Shown in pieces: positions 48,038 to 57,880 of a stretch of 64,000 nucleotides of DNA; position 1 is the stretch's first letter, and every line of letters starts with the position of its first letter. The notes under the pieces were generated by a model. It searched no databases. It worked only from the letters and a program-made list of their open reading frames with translations, and was not told where the DNA came from. The DNA comes from Nicotiana tabacum (Eukaryota > Streptophyta > Magnoliopsida > Solanales > Solanaceae): the NCBI RefSeq assembly GCF_000715075.1, contig NC_134097.1, positions 70,031,190 through 70,095,189 on the forward strand, in the 5' to 3' direction. Made by a program: the position numbers and the translations under genes.

Positions 48038-48761
48038 TTGAACCCAGAATCTCTGGTTCAGGGTTCAAGAACTCGAGCTTGTTATTATGATTTTGATTGG
48101 CTTTGTTTATTGTTGATATTACTGTATTTTGTGCACCTTTTATGCTAATTGTTGCCTATTTACCGCTTTGATATTGTTTGAATTGTATATAACTGTCTTT
48201 TTACGCTACCCCTCTAAGTCTTCTGAAAATGGTGCACATGTTCGCGTGGCCCGCTTTTTTCATAGAAATTCTACTAAATAGAACGAGTCTGGGCAAGTGA
48301 CAAGGCTGGGTAGACTTCAGTGCTCCCGGTACGTTGCCCCCTCTTCGGCCCCAATTGTCCGCTCGGGTACCCCAAGTCTAGACCAAAACCCCAAGATTTA
48401 AACCTAGAAAACACAGCTTCATGCCAGATCCCTAGTAGGACCGTTTGTTTGCATCATGTGCATTTGGCTCAGGGGACTCAACACAGGGGTTGGGTCCGTC
48501 TAGGACAGGTGTGCCCGAAATAACAGACCATCCTGATGCATTTTCTATGTGCTATGTGGAAATTTATTTGTTTTGGCTTGCATGCTGACCGACTAAGGAA
48601 AATAAAGCAAAAAGAAAAACCAAGAGTGATGTAGGGAAGGAAATAAAGCCCGGTTCTAAAGAAAACCCCGTTATTTGAAAAACGAAACTCTGCCAAAAAT
48701 TTTCAAAAAAAGTTATTTCAAAAGAGTCAAACACTGTGTTCTTCCAAATGTGTCAAAACTG

Positions 48762-48826
48762 ACCAAACTACGCAGGTCTGATTCTCACTGGACGTGGGAT
48801 ACGTAGGCAAACCACATAAGGTTCGG
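48762..48826 (+). other. Hairpin module, position A (after PBS), element 3
   Basis: ACCAAACTACG, GTCTGAT, tip TCTCAC (48783-48788) with GTGGGA (48794-48799, one G-U pair) and loop TGGAC, then TACGTAGGC and GGTTCGG. An A/G-rich run follows at 48836-48868. Confidence 0.8.
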
Positions 48827-49214
48827 CCTTATTTTTGAAAGAAAAAGAAAAAAAAAAGAAAAGAGAGTTAGTGGTCAAGTGAATACAGTCTGGATTTTGG
48901 TCAAAATAAGCCGATCCAACTTCGGCAATGTCTTAAACCGTTCTTGCCGAGATAGCCTTAGAGTATTTTTCAATTGTCGAAAGGCTATTTTCGTAAAAGA
49001 ACGGACAAGTTTGTGAAAGGTCATAAAATAATCCTCCCGGCCTCAAAATTCATGTGAAATTGGGAAGGGGCCACATTTGCAAAAACAGTCACTTGGCTAA
49101 AATTGGCATATAGGGGGAGAAATTGTGGTCCTTTGATTTGTTTTTTTCTTCAAAACGTTGTTTACAAAAGGGTCCATTAGAGTCAACCCTAACCATAACC
49201 TTCCACAGGAACAA

Positions 49215-50516
49215 ATGAATACCATCCAGGATCCGCCAGAAGTGGTCAGGGAACAGGCTCAGTTGCACTTGCGTATGTGGTGGAATGATCTAGATGAAGA
49301 TGGTCAGAAATGGGTGAAAAAGCAATTGGGTGCTCTTATAAACATTTTTGAGATCAAACCACGGGAAGATCTGATCAAGGCTTTGGTAACTTTCTGGGAT
49401 CTTGTCCACAATGTCTTTAGTTTCTCGGATTTTGAGATCACCCCCACTTTGGAGGAAATGGCCAGGTACATTGAATTTGGACGAGATTTGAGGAAGCAAC
49501 AACTTATATTTCCAAGGGCTCCGTCGGTGCACAAGTTCTTTGACCTCCTGAATATTAGTAAACAGACGAATAAAGAGCGTGTGAGCAACGAGTGTTGTGC
49601 TTTCCATTTCTTATACTTCAGGTTCAGGCACTCTGCTGGTTTTGAAACGCATGAAAAGTGTCTGAGCAACAAACAAGATAAGGGCCTTTGGCAAATTTAT
49701 CGCCAGTTCGCATTTATTATGGCATTCTTGGGGATCATGGTTTTCCTAAATGAGAAAGGAACGGTGGACATTCGTATGGCTAGAATTGCACAAATCCTCA
49801 CTACCAAGGAAGATCATACACTTGCCCCGTTGGTGCTGGTGGATATTTATCGAGCATTGACTTTATGCAAAGCAGGGGCTCAGTTCGTTGAAGGTTGCAG
49901 CATCCTTCTGCAAATGTGGTTGATCGAGCACCTTCGCCATCACCCCAAATTCATGAGTTATGGTTCGATCCCGGGTAACTTCATCACCAGCTACGAGGAG
50001 AGGGTAAAGGATTACAACGCACTAGAAGGGTTTGAAGAATGGGTCTCCCACTTGAAAGTTCTTAACGCAGGTCAGGTCGAGTGGACTATAGGATGGCTCC
50101 CAAGGATAGAAGCCATATATATGAATGCTACCAAGGGCTACCTGAGGTTAATGGGTGTAAGGAGTATTCAGCCATATGCACCGCAGAGGGTCTTGAGGCA
50201 ATTGGGAAGGTATCAGATTGTGCCCGAAGATGAAGATCTAAGCACCCAGGTCATAGAGTTACATCCAGAAGCTGCATTTCCCGAGGCTATAGTTCAACAT
50301 GATTGGAATAGCTGCCGGTACCTAAAAAATGGCACCCAGGTACCAGACATCGCCAAGGGGGAAGTAGATTCAAACTATGCTGCTTGGTTTGAGAAAATGC
50401 CTTGTGTAAATAATGAGCCAGATCCCGAGAGGCCCGCCAAAAGGCCTCATGTTCAAGCCTTTGATGATAAAATTCAGGAGAGGTTAGCCTGGGGGGAGAA
50501 GGAAAAAGAAATTTAA
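49215..50516 (+). CDS. Ogre ORF1 protein, N-terminal part (plant mobile domain-like)
   Basis: An open frame reaches back to 49158 from TTG, but the first ATG is at 49215, which I take as start (433 codons). It precedes gag, the position of the Ogre-specific ORF1. It resembles the family related to the plant mobile domain (DUF7745-type, by recollection): WWNDLDEDGQKWVKKQLGAL, then an F-W-D segment (TFWDLVHNVFSF), EEMARYIEFG, an IYRALTLC segment, and LLQMWLIEHLR and WTIGWLP in the second half. Its function in Ogre elements is unknown. The frame ends in TAA at 50514 where a one-base shift opens the coiled-coil continuation, so this is the truncated part of a longer protein. Confidence 0.75.
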   Translation: MNTIQDPPEVVREQAQLHLRMWWNDLDEDGQKWVKKQLGALINIFEIKPREDLIKALVTFWDLVHNVFSFSDFEITPTLEEMARYIEFGRDLRKQQLIFPRAPSVHKFFDLLNISKQTNKERVSNECCAFHFLYFRFRHSAGFETHEKCLSNKQDKGLWQIYRQFAFIMAFLGIMVFLNEKGTVDIRMARIAQILTTKEDHTLAPLVLVDIYRALTLCKAGAQFVEGCSILLQMWLIEHLRHHPKFMSYGSIPGNFITSYEERVKDYNALEGFEEWVSHLKVLNAGQVEWTIGWLPRIEAIYMNATKGYLRLMGVRSIQPYAPQRVLRQLGRYQIVPEDEDLSTQVIELHPEAAFPEAIVQHDWNSCRYLKNGTQVPDIAKGEVDSNYAAWFEKMPCVNNEPDPERPAKRPHVQAFDDKIQERLAWGEKEKEI

Positions 50517-51280
50517 GGCCACCATCCACGATCTACGAGAAGAGTTGATAAAAGTCACCTTCAACAATGATTTACAGGCACAAGAGGCCGAGGGAGAGAG
50601 GAGAAGATTGATGCGAGAAAATGAAGCTCTCAGAGCCCAGGTTCGACAGTTGAAAATTGAAGCCAAGAACCCAGGCTGAAGCAGGAAAGATGAACGGCTC
50701 ATTTATAACCTTACTCAAAAGGTACGTGACTATGAAAATGACCTGCAGAAAGCTGAGTCTGAACTAGCAAAAGCACAAGCAAGGTTGGCTAAAAGTGCCG
50801 AAAAGTGTGCAGCTTTCGTTCAACAGATGAAAGAAAGATATGAAAGAGGGGTCACAGGTTAGGAAAAGGCAATTGGCAACCTCGAGGATGAAATGGCTAA
50901 ACAACCCAAAAATTTTAAGGCTAAAAGAGAATATTGTTACGCATTAATGGCACGGTTGGAAGAGGACTTGCGGCACTTGCAAGAACAAAACCACGCTGCC
51001 ACTTAGGTCTTAGAGGCTAAATCCCGTCAGATTGGCCGGCTGTTGCAAGAGAAGGGTATTATGAGAGAGAGAGAGAGTTCGAAGGATTGCTGACTACATT
51101 ACCATAAAGTGCAGTGCATGTGAGGACATGAAGAGGTCCATGTTTTTCGCCACTATAATGATCTCCATCCGTCAGATAATGGAAGAACTCTATCGGCTTC
51201 AAGATGACATGACAAGTAGTCCCACTACAAGACCGGTTGGTGTTCCTAGGGCAGGGTTGGAGGCACTGATGTATTCATGA
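50503..51280 (+). pseudogene. Ogre ORF1 C-terminal coiled-coil part, frameshifted
   Basis: In the next frame the sequence continues KKFKATIHDLREELIKVTF and is rich in Glu, Lys, Arg, Leu and Gln with heptad-like spacing (LRAQVRQLKIEAKN, then YENDLQKAESELAKAQARLAK, then MARLEEDLRHLQEQ), indicating a long coiled coil. In-frame stops lie at 50677 and about 50860 and 51004, with another frame break near 51060. The last residues before the stop at 51278-51280 read GLEALMYS. A coiled coil suggests the intact ORF1 protein oligomerised (inference). Confidence 0.7.
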
Positions 51281-51505
51281 TTTTCATTTGAATCTGTATT
51301 TTCTTCTGGAGTCTGTCATTTGTTTTCGAGTCTGTTTGTCTTTTGTTGATAGCTTATTTTGGAGTCTGTATTTCGTCTTTGCATCAGAGTCTGTTAGTTT
51401 CTTTTGGAGTCTGTTAGTTTTGAGTCTTTGTAATCAAAACGTTTGCTTTTTATGAAAATTGAAAATCCCAAAATGTTTTATTATTTACTTTCACACTTAT
51501 CTCCC

Positions 51506-51570
51506 AGAACTACGCTCGGTCTGATTCATGCGGGGTCATGATACGTAGGCAATCTCCATAGGATTCGACC
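51506..51570 (+). other. Hairpin module, position B (before gag), element 3
   Basis: AGAACTACGC, GTCTGAT, tip TCATG (51526-51530) with CATGA (51537-51541) and loop CGGGGT, then TACGTAGGC and GGATTCGACC. Confidence 0.82.
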
Positions 51571-51575
51571 ATAAC

Positions 51576-51775
51576 CAAAAGAGGAAAAAAAAGAAGAAAA
51601 AAAAAGAAAAAAAGAGAGGAAAAACAAGAGAGAAAAAGAAAAGATAAGAGAGAAAAATAAGAAAATCAAGAGAAAGAAACAATGGCAAAACAAGAGGGAA
51701 ATGAGAGGATAAAAACAAAGAAAAAGCAAAGGCCAAAATTAAAAAGAGAGAAAAAGGGGGAAAAGAGAAATTGCA
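51576..51775 (+). other. A/G-rich tract between module B and gag, element 3
   Basis: Some 200 bases nearly free of pyrimidines (for example 'gaggaaaaaaaagaagaaaa'). The same tract stands in this place in elements 1 and 2. Possible internal plus-strand priming site or structural spacer; no direct evidence. Confidence 0.6.
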
Positions 51776-51944
51776 AATGGAAATAAGGAAAAGCCGGGAT
51801 GACGCAAGTAGCCGATCAAATGTATAATAGAAACGGTTAACTGCTTAGGTACATTCATTACCCAAAATGTGTGGTTACCAATTTGTTAAAGCCCTAATCA
51901 CTAACAGGGTTGTTGTTGATATACAAGTTCAGGCAGGTGGTTAG

Positions 51945-53860
51945 TTGACTGGCATTCTAGCAACTCATTCCTACAACACCCGATCAAAAGACAAGCTGAA
52001 CATAGCCAATCAAGAACTGGAGGCTAGTATTGTTGATCCGTCAAAAGAGGTGGAAAAATTGGATGTTAATACGATGAAGGAAGAGATGTATAAGTTAAGG
52101 CAGCAAATGGCTGAAATGTACCAGGCCTGGGCAAAGGGGCATCCACCACCGGTTTATCCCGCCAACCCTGCTTATATCCCACCATCGGCCCAACCTCAGG
52201 AGCCTCCCACTGTGAACTCATCTCCAACCTTTCCACTCTACCAATAATGCTATGGTACCACTTCCCATACTTCCCAAGATCCACCACCCAAACAAGTTCC
52301 ATACCCTCCTCCACCAGACACTCCCGTTTTTGTGGCACATCCACCTGCTGTATTATACCGATCTTCCAGTGAACCTCTATTCCAAACTTACGACAACCAG
52401 TATTATCCCCCTAAACCCACCTTCAAAGTTTCGAAACCATATTCTTACACCCCTCATCTTGATCTCCCGGCAGAGACCGAGAAGCCACCCAAAAATCCCG
52501 AACATGAGGAGATGATCAGAAAGGTCAAAAGCTTGGAATAATCGTTCAGAGATATGAAGGGGTTGGGAGGTCAAGTAAGTGTGGCCTATAAGTATGTGTG
52601 TCTGTTCCTAGATGTTCAGTTACCAGCAGGGTTCAAGATGCCTAAGTTTGATCTGTACGACAGGCATGGTGACCCAGTATCACACTTAAGAGGATTTTGT
52701 AGCAAGATGAGGCGGGCAAGCGGAAGAGATGAATTAATGATGGCATATTTTAGCCAAAGTCTGAGCGGATCAACATTGGAATGGTATACTAGACAAGATC
52801 ACAATAGGTGGTACACATGGGACGATTTAGCCCAAGCCTTCGCCTGCCATTTTCAATACAATCTTGAAATTATCCCAGATTGTTTGTCATTGACGAAGAT
52901 TGAGAAAAAACCTGGTGAGAGTTTCAGGGAATATGGATTCTGTTGGAGGGAGCAAGCAGCGAGGGTTGACCCTTCGATGACAGAAAGCGAGATGGTTGAT
53001 TATTTCTTGCAGGCCTTGGAGCCCATTTATTTTGGTCACCTGGTGTCAGCAGTGGGCAAGTCCTTTAATGAGGTTGTAAAAATGGGAGGCATGGTTGAGG
53101 AGGGACTCAAGTCCAACAAGATCATGAGTTATTCAGCAATCAAAGCGACCACCCAGGCCATTCAAAACGGTACTGGAGGAGTACTTGGGAAAAAGAAGAA
53201 AGAGGATATTGCGACAGTTGAGTCAGGAGCTTGGGTCGGATCCAGGGGCCCTTCACGTTACTACAACCAGCCTCGACCCTATCACCAAACTTACCCCCAC
53301 ACCCTATATATCCCACCACAATACTATTACCCACCGCTAGATCCCCATTTTTCTGTCCATCATGCACAAACATACACTCAACCTCCCGCTCACGCGCAAT
53401 GGTGTGCCCCAGCTCCACAAAGTATCTACCTAGCTCCACAAAATGCCTATCCACCCCCAAGAGCCTACCAAAATCCCCATAGAACAGGTTTCTGGCCCAA
53501 TCAGGACACCAAGAATGAGAGGTTGCAGAAAAAGAAGACTTTAACTCCATTGGGAGAATCCTATACCAGTTTATTCCGCAGGTTGAGACAATTGGGTATG
53601 TTGAGTCCGATTGAACCAAAATTGCCAAATCCTCCCCCGAGGAATCTTGATCACTCTGTGAGCTGCGAATATTGTTCTAGTGCCCCATGGCATGACACAG
53701 AGAAGTGCTGACAATTGAAAATAGCCATTCAATAGCTCATTGATACTAATCGGATCGAGGTCCAAGCTCCGGAGGCACCTAATATCAACCAGAACCCATT
53801 TCTAGCTCATCAATAGACGAATATGATTCAGATAATGCATAAGGAAGGGAGCCTAAGAAG
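51945..53860 (+). pseudogene. Element 3 gag
   Basis: One reading frame runs from TTG at 51945 (directly after a TAG, so the original ATG is lost) through THSYNTRSKDKLN, a short coiled coil (MYKLRQQMAEMYQ), a Pro/Tyr-rich linker, and the gag core: PAGFKMPKFDLYDRHGDPVSHLRGFCSKM, STLEWYTRQD, PGESFREYGFCWREQAARV and MVDYFLQALEP. A C-terminal knuckle-like CEYCSSAPWHDTEKC closes the readable part. In-frame stops at 52245, 52539, 53709 and 53733 interrupt it, and a one-base shift near 53840 separates it from protease. Gag would form the particle that packages the RNA. Confidence 0.85.
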
Positions 53861-53875
53861 CCTCCGCAAACTATC

Positions 53876-55558
53876 ATGATGATTCGGTCCAGTGAAGCCA
53901 GGCCATTCGAAAAGTCAACAAGTGAGAAGTCTACGATCAAGTTGAATGGGGCAAATAGTGAACCATTTGTGGTGGTTAAGAAGGGTTCCTCAAGTGACGT
54001 TGCAGGGAAACATGAAAGAGCAAAAATGGTTGTGCCAGGAGTGGCGAACATGCCTGTTGTAATTGTGGAAAGTGCCCGTATAGACCCGGTCATTATCAAG
54101 CCGATAACTCAATTACCAATAGTCAACAGTAGGGCGGTCCCGTGGAATTATGAACGAGTAACAGTGACTTACAAGGGGAAAGAAGTTAAAGAAGAAGTAT
54201 GTGAGATCCATGGCTTGACTCGATCGGGGAGATGCTTTGCCCCCGAAAAGTTAAGAAAAGCTAAAAGTTCCAAAGACAACCCAGTGCTAGTGAAGAAAAC
54301 TGTGACTGAGGAAGAAGCAGAGGAGTTTTTGAGAAAGATGAAAGTGCAGGATTATTCCATTGTGGAGCAGTTGAGGAAGACACCGGCTCAGATTTCATTA
54401 TTGTCATTATTGATCCATTCAGACGAGCACCGTCGGGCTTTGATGAAGATCCTGAATGAGGCCCACGTTCTTGACAAAATCTCAGTAAACCACTTGGAAA
54501 AGATAGATAACAAGATATTTGAGGTGAACAGAGTCACTTTTTCTGATGATGAGTTACCCATGGAGGGTACCGAGCACAATAGATCCCTCTACTTGACAGT
54601 GAAATGCAAAGATTCTGTGGTTACTCGGTTACTGATTGATAATGGTTCCAGCGCGAACATCTGCCCTCTCTCCACTCTGAACAAGTTGAAGGTGGATGAT
54701 AAAAGAATTCACAAGAATAGTATTTGCGTTCGAGGATTCGACGGTGGAGGGAAAGATTCAGTCGGGGACATAGTGCTTGAGCTTACAATAGGGCTAGTTG
54801 AATTTACTATGGAATTCCAGGTGCTCGATGTGGCTGTTTCTTACAATCTGCTGTTAGGTCAACCCTGGATTCATGCTGCCAAAGCGGTCCCGTCTACTCT
54901 GCATCAAATGGTCAAATTTGAATGGGATAGACAAGAAATTGTTGCGCACAACGAAGAAAATTTGTGTGTTCCCGGTGATGCCATTGTTCTGTTCATAGAA
55001 TTCGAGGATGATAAGGGGCCATGGGTTTATCAGGTTTTTGACACGGTATTGGTAGAGAAAATTCCAGAAGGGAAGTGCGTTCCAACCCCGAGGGTAGCTG
55101 CCGCATCGGTCATGGTAGCTACCGAAATGTTGAAAAATGGTTTTGTACCGGGCAAGGGTTTGGGTGCATCTCTGCAAGGTATCATACAGCCAGTGTCTCT
55201 CCCCAAAAACTTGGATACGTTTGGTTTGGGGTTCAAGCCCACAGCTGCGTACGTGAAAAGAGCTAGAAAGTTGAAATAGAGGGCCTGGGTCCTCCCAAAG
55301 CCCATCCCACGGCTCTTCAGGTCATTTGTTAGGCCTGGCACCAAGAAACGCCCAGTGGCAACAGTTCCCAGTTCAGTGGTTGATGTAGATAGAGATTTGA
55401 TTGAAAAGTTCGAGAGGTTATTCGCCGATGTTAACATGTTGGAAGCTGGAGAGGGTTCGAGTAAAATTGATGTGCAGTTTGTTAGGCCCCGTGCAAAGAT
55501 TAACAATTGGGAAGCTACTCCTTTCCCCCCAGGAAGGAGTTTTGGTAGTTTGTGTTGA
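53876..55558 (+). pseudogene. Element 3 aspartic protease with C-terminal G-patch
   Basis: The frame is open from ATG at 53876 to TAG at 55277 (467 codons) and continues in the same frame to TGA at 55556. The active-site motif is LLIDNGSSANICPL, with Asn in place of Ser or Thr after the Asp, a form I have seen in plant Tat elements. The flap-like GFDGGGKDSVG and the LLLGQPWIH strand follow. A G-patch sits near the end: ATEMLKNGFVPGKGLG (55116-55165). G-patches also occur after some retroviral proteases, where they bind nucleic acid. The longest intact protein segment of the element, possibly still foldable. Confidence 0.8.
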
Positions 55559-55777
55559 TTTTCTTTCAGCTTATCTAGATTATTCCAGGGTTGTAATTCA
55601 GATTCTAGGTTCCATCCGTTTGGATGTATAAACCTTGTTATCTTTAGTTTCAATGAAATGCAATTTCCCTTTTTCTTCCTTCCTGATAGTTTTATTTTGG
55701 TTTTTCTTCTCTTCCTTATACAGTTCTTTTTATGCTGGCTTCAATTGTATGACATGAATGAGGAATCTCTGGCCCAG
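55545..55777 (+). other. Non-coding spacer between protease and RT, candidate Ogre intron
   Basis: After the protease frame closes there are about 230 bases with stops in all frames, T-rich ('ccctttttcttccttcctg'), before the RT frame opens at about 55779. Ogre elements are known to carry an intron at this place. GT at 55545 and AG at 55776 are plausible borders, but joining exactly these does not restore one frame, so the true sites or later indels remain open. Elements 1 and 2 also keep sequence matching this spacer. Confidence 0.5.
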
Positions 55778-57400
55778 TCTTAAAAGCCAATCTAATTTTG
55801 AAATAGTAATTCAAGAAATAGAGCGTGATGATGAACCGGAATACGACGAGGATGAGGCCTTTGAAGAGATTAGTAAAAAACTAAGCCATTTTTAAGAAAA
55901 ACCCAAGCCTAACCTGAGTGATACAGAAGCAGTCAATTTAAGGGGACAAGATAATGTCCGGAAAACTAAAATAAGTATCCATCTTGAGCCACAACTCAAA
56001 GAGGAGATAATTAAAGCATTGTTCGAGTATAAAGATGTTTTTGCATGGTCCTATGATGACATGCCAGGTCTATGCACTGACTTGGTGGTTCACAAATTGC
56101 CCACTGACCCGGCATTTCCCCTTTCAAGCAGAAGCTGAGGAAATTTAAAACTGATATGAGTGTGAAGATTAAGGAAGAGGTCACCAAACAGTTTGACGCC
56201 AAAGTCATTCGGGTCACCCGGTATCCCACCTAGTAAGCCAATGTTGTGCCCGTGCCGAAGAAGGATGGCAAGACCAGGGTGTGTGTTGATTATCGAGATC
56301 TCAACAAGGCAAGTCCTAAGGATAACTTTCCATTGTCGAACACCCATATATTGATCGATAATTGTGCCAAACATGAGATTGGTTCTTTTGTGGATTGCTA
56401 TGCGGGCTATCATTAGATCTTAATGGATGAGGAAGATGCAGAAAAGACAACATTCATCACACCATAGAGAACGTACTGCTATCGGGTCATGCCATTTGGT
56501 TTGAAAAATGCTGGGGCAACCTACATGAGGGCGATGACGACCATATTCCACAACATGATACACAGGGAGATCGAGGTTTATGTGGATGATGTAATTGTAA
56601 AGACTAGAAAGCAGTCTGACCATGTCAGAGATCTGATAAAGTTCTTCCAAAGGCTTCGCATGTACAATCTCAAGCTCAATCCTACAAAATACGTGTTCGG
56701 TGTTCCATCTGGAAAATTGTTGGGATTCATAGCCAGACGCCGAGGTATTGAATTAGACCCATCAAAGATCAAAGCTATCCAGGAATTTCCACCCCCAAAG
56801 AACAAGACTGAGGTGATGAGTCTGTTGGGGAGATTGAATTACATCAGCAGGTTTATTGCTCAACTTAAGACAACTTGTGAGCCCATCTTCAAACTATTAA
56901 AGAAAGATGCTGCGGTCAAGTGGACATATGAATGTCTGGAAGCATTTGATAAGATAAAGAGGTACTTGTCGAACCCACCTGTGTTGGTCCCACCAGAACC
57001 AGGGAGACCTTTGATTTTGTATTTGACGGTTTTGGACAATTCATTTGGATGTGTGTTGGGACAACATGACATCACTGGTAGGAAGGAGCAGGCCATATAT
57101 TATCTCAGCAAGAAGTTCACATCTTACGAGGTTAAGTACACTCATCTTGAGAGAACGTGTTGCGCCCTAACTTGGGTATCCTAGAAGTTGAAACATTATT
57201 TGTCATCTTATACTACTTACCTCATCTCTCACTTGGATCCGTTGAAATATATCTTCCAGAAGCCTATGCCCACGGGAAGGCTCGCAAAGTGGCAGATTTG
57301 GTTCACAGAATTTGAAATTGTTTACGTGACTTGGACTGTGCTGAAAGCACAAGCATTGACCGACCATTTGGCTGAGAATACTGTGGATGAATAATACGAA
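55778..57400 (+). pseudogene. Element 3 reverse transcriptase and first RNase H
   Basis: N-terminal acidic region (IERDDEPEYDEDEAFEE), then IHLEPQLKEEIIKALFEYKDVFAWSYDDMPGL. A one-base shift near 56120 leads into the RT core: VPVPKKDGKTRVCVDYRDLNKASPKDNFPL, a degenerate DEEDAEKTTF, VMPFGLKNAGATYMRAM, and the catalytic YVDDVIVKT at 56579-56605. RNase H follows: PLILYLTVLDNSFGCVLGQ (catalytic Asp region), YYLSKKFTSYEVKYTHLERTC (Glu) and LKYIFQKP. Stops at 56231, 56234, 56414, 56465, 57182 and 57392. The enzyme copied RNA into DNA in the particle; this copy cannot. Confidence 0.87.
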
Positions 57401-57403
57401 CCT

Positions 57404-57880
57404 TTGAAGACTCATTTCCCTGATGAAGAGGTAATGCACATTGATGAATTGGAACAAATTGAAAAGCCAGGATGGAAACTTTTCTTTGATGGGGCTGCTA
57501 ACATGAAAGGCGTTGGGATGAGAGCGGTACTTGTTTCTAGAATATGGCATCACTGCCCTATTACGACTCAACTTCGGTTCTACTATACTAACAACATGGC
57601 TGAGTACGAGGCATGCATTTTGGGTTTAAGGATGGCCGAGGATATGGGTGTCCAGGAAGTTTTGGTCTTGGGTGACTCGAACCTCCTAGTGCACTAGATT
57701 CAGGGAGAATGGGAAACATGAGATATAAAACTCATACCATACCGACAATGCTTGCAGGATCTTTGTCAACGGTTCCAATCAATAGAGTTTAGGCATATTC
57801 CAAGGATTTACAATGAGGTTGCCGATGCTTTGGCTACTCTGGCGTCAATGATGCACCATCCCGACAAGGCTTATGTGGAC
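57404..57880 (+). pseudogene. Element 3 second RNase H (archaeal-type, aRNH)
   Basis: WKLFFDGAANMKGVGMRAVLV (first Asp), then NNMAEYEACILGLRMA (Glu), VLVLGDSNLLV (Asp) and IPRIYNEVADALATLAS (last Asp) give a complete D-E-D-D set. An additional RNase H of this type after the first is a known feature of the Tat clade. Stops at 57695 and 57719 break it before the last motif. It stands between RNase H and integrase, as expected. Confidence 0.85.
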
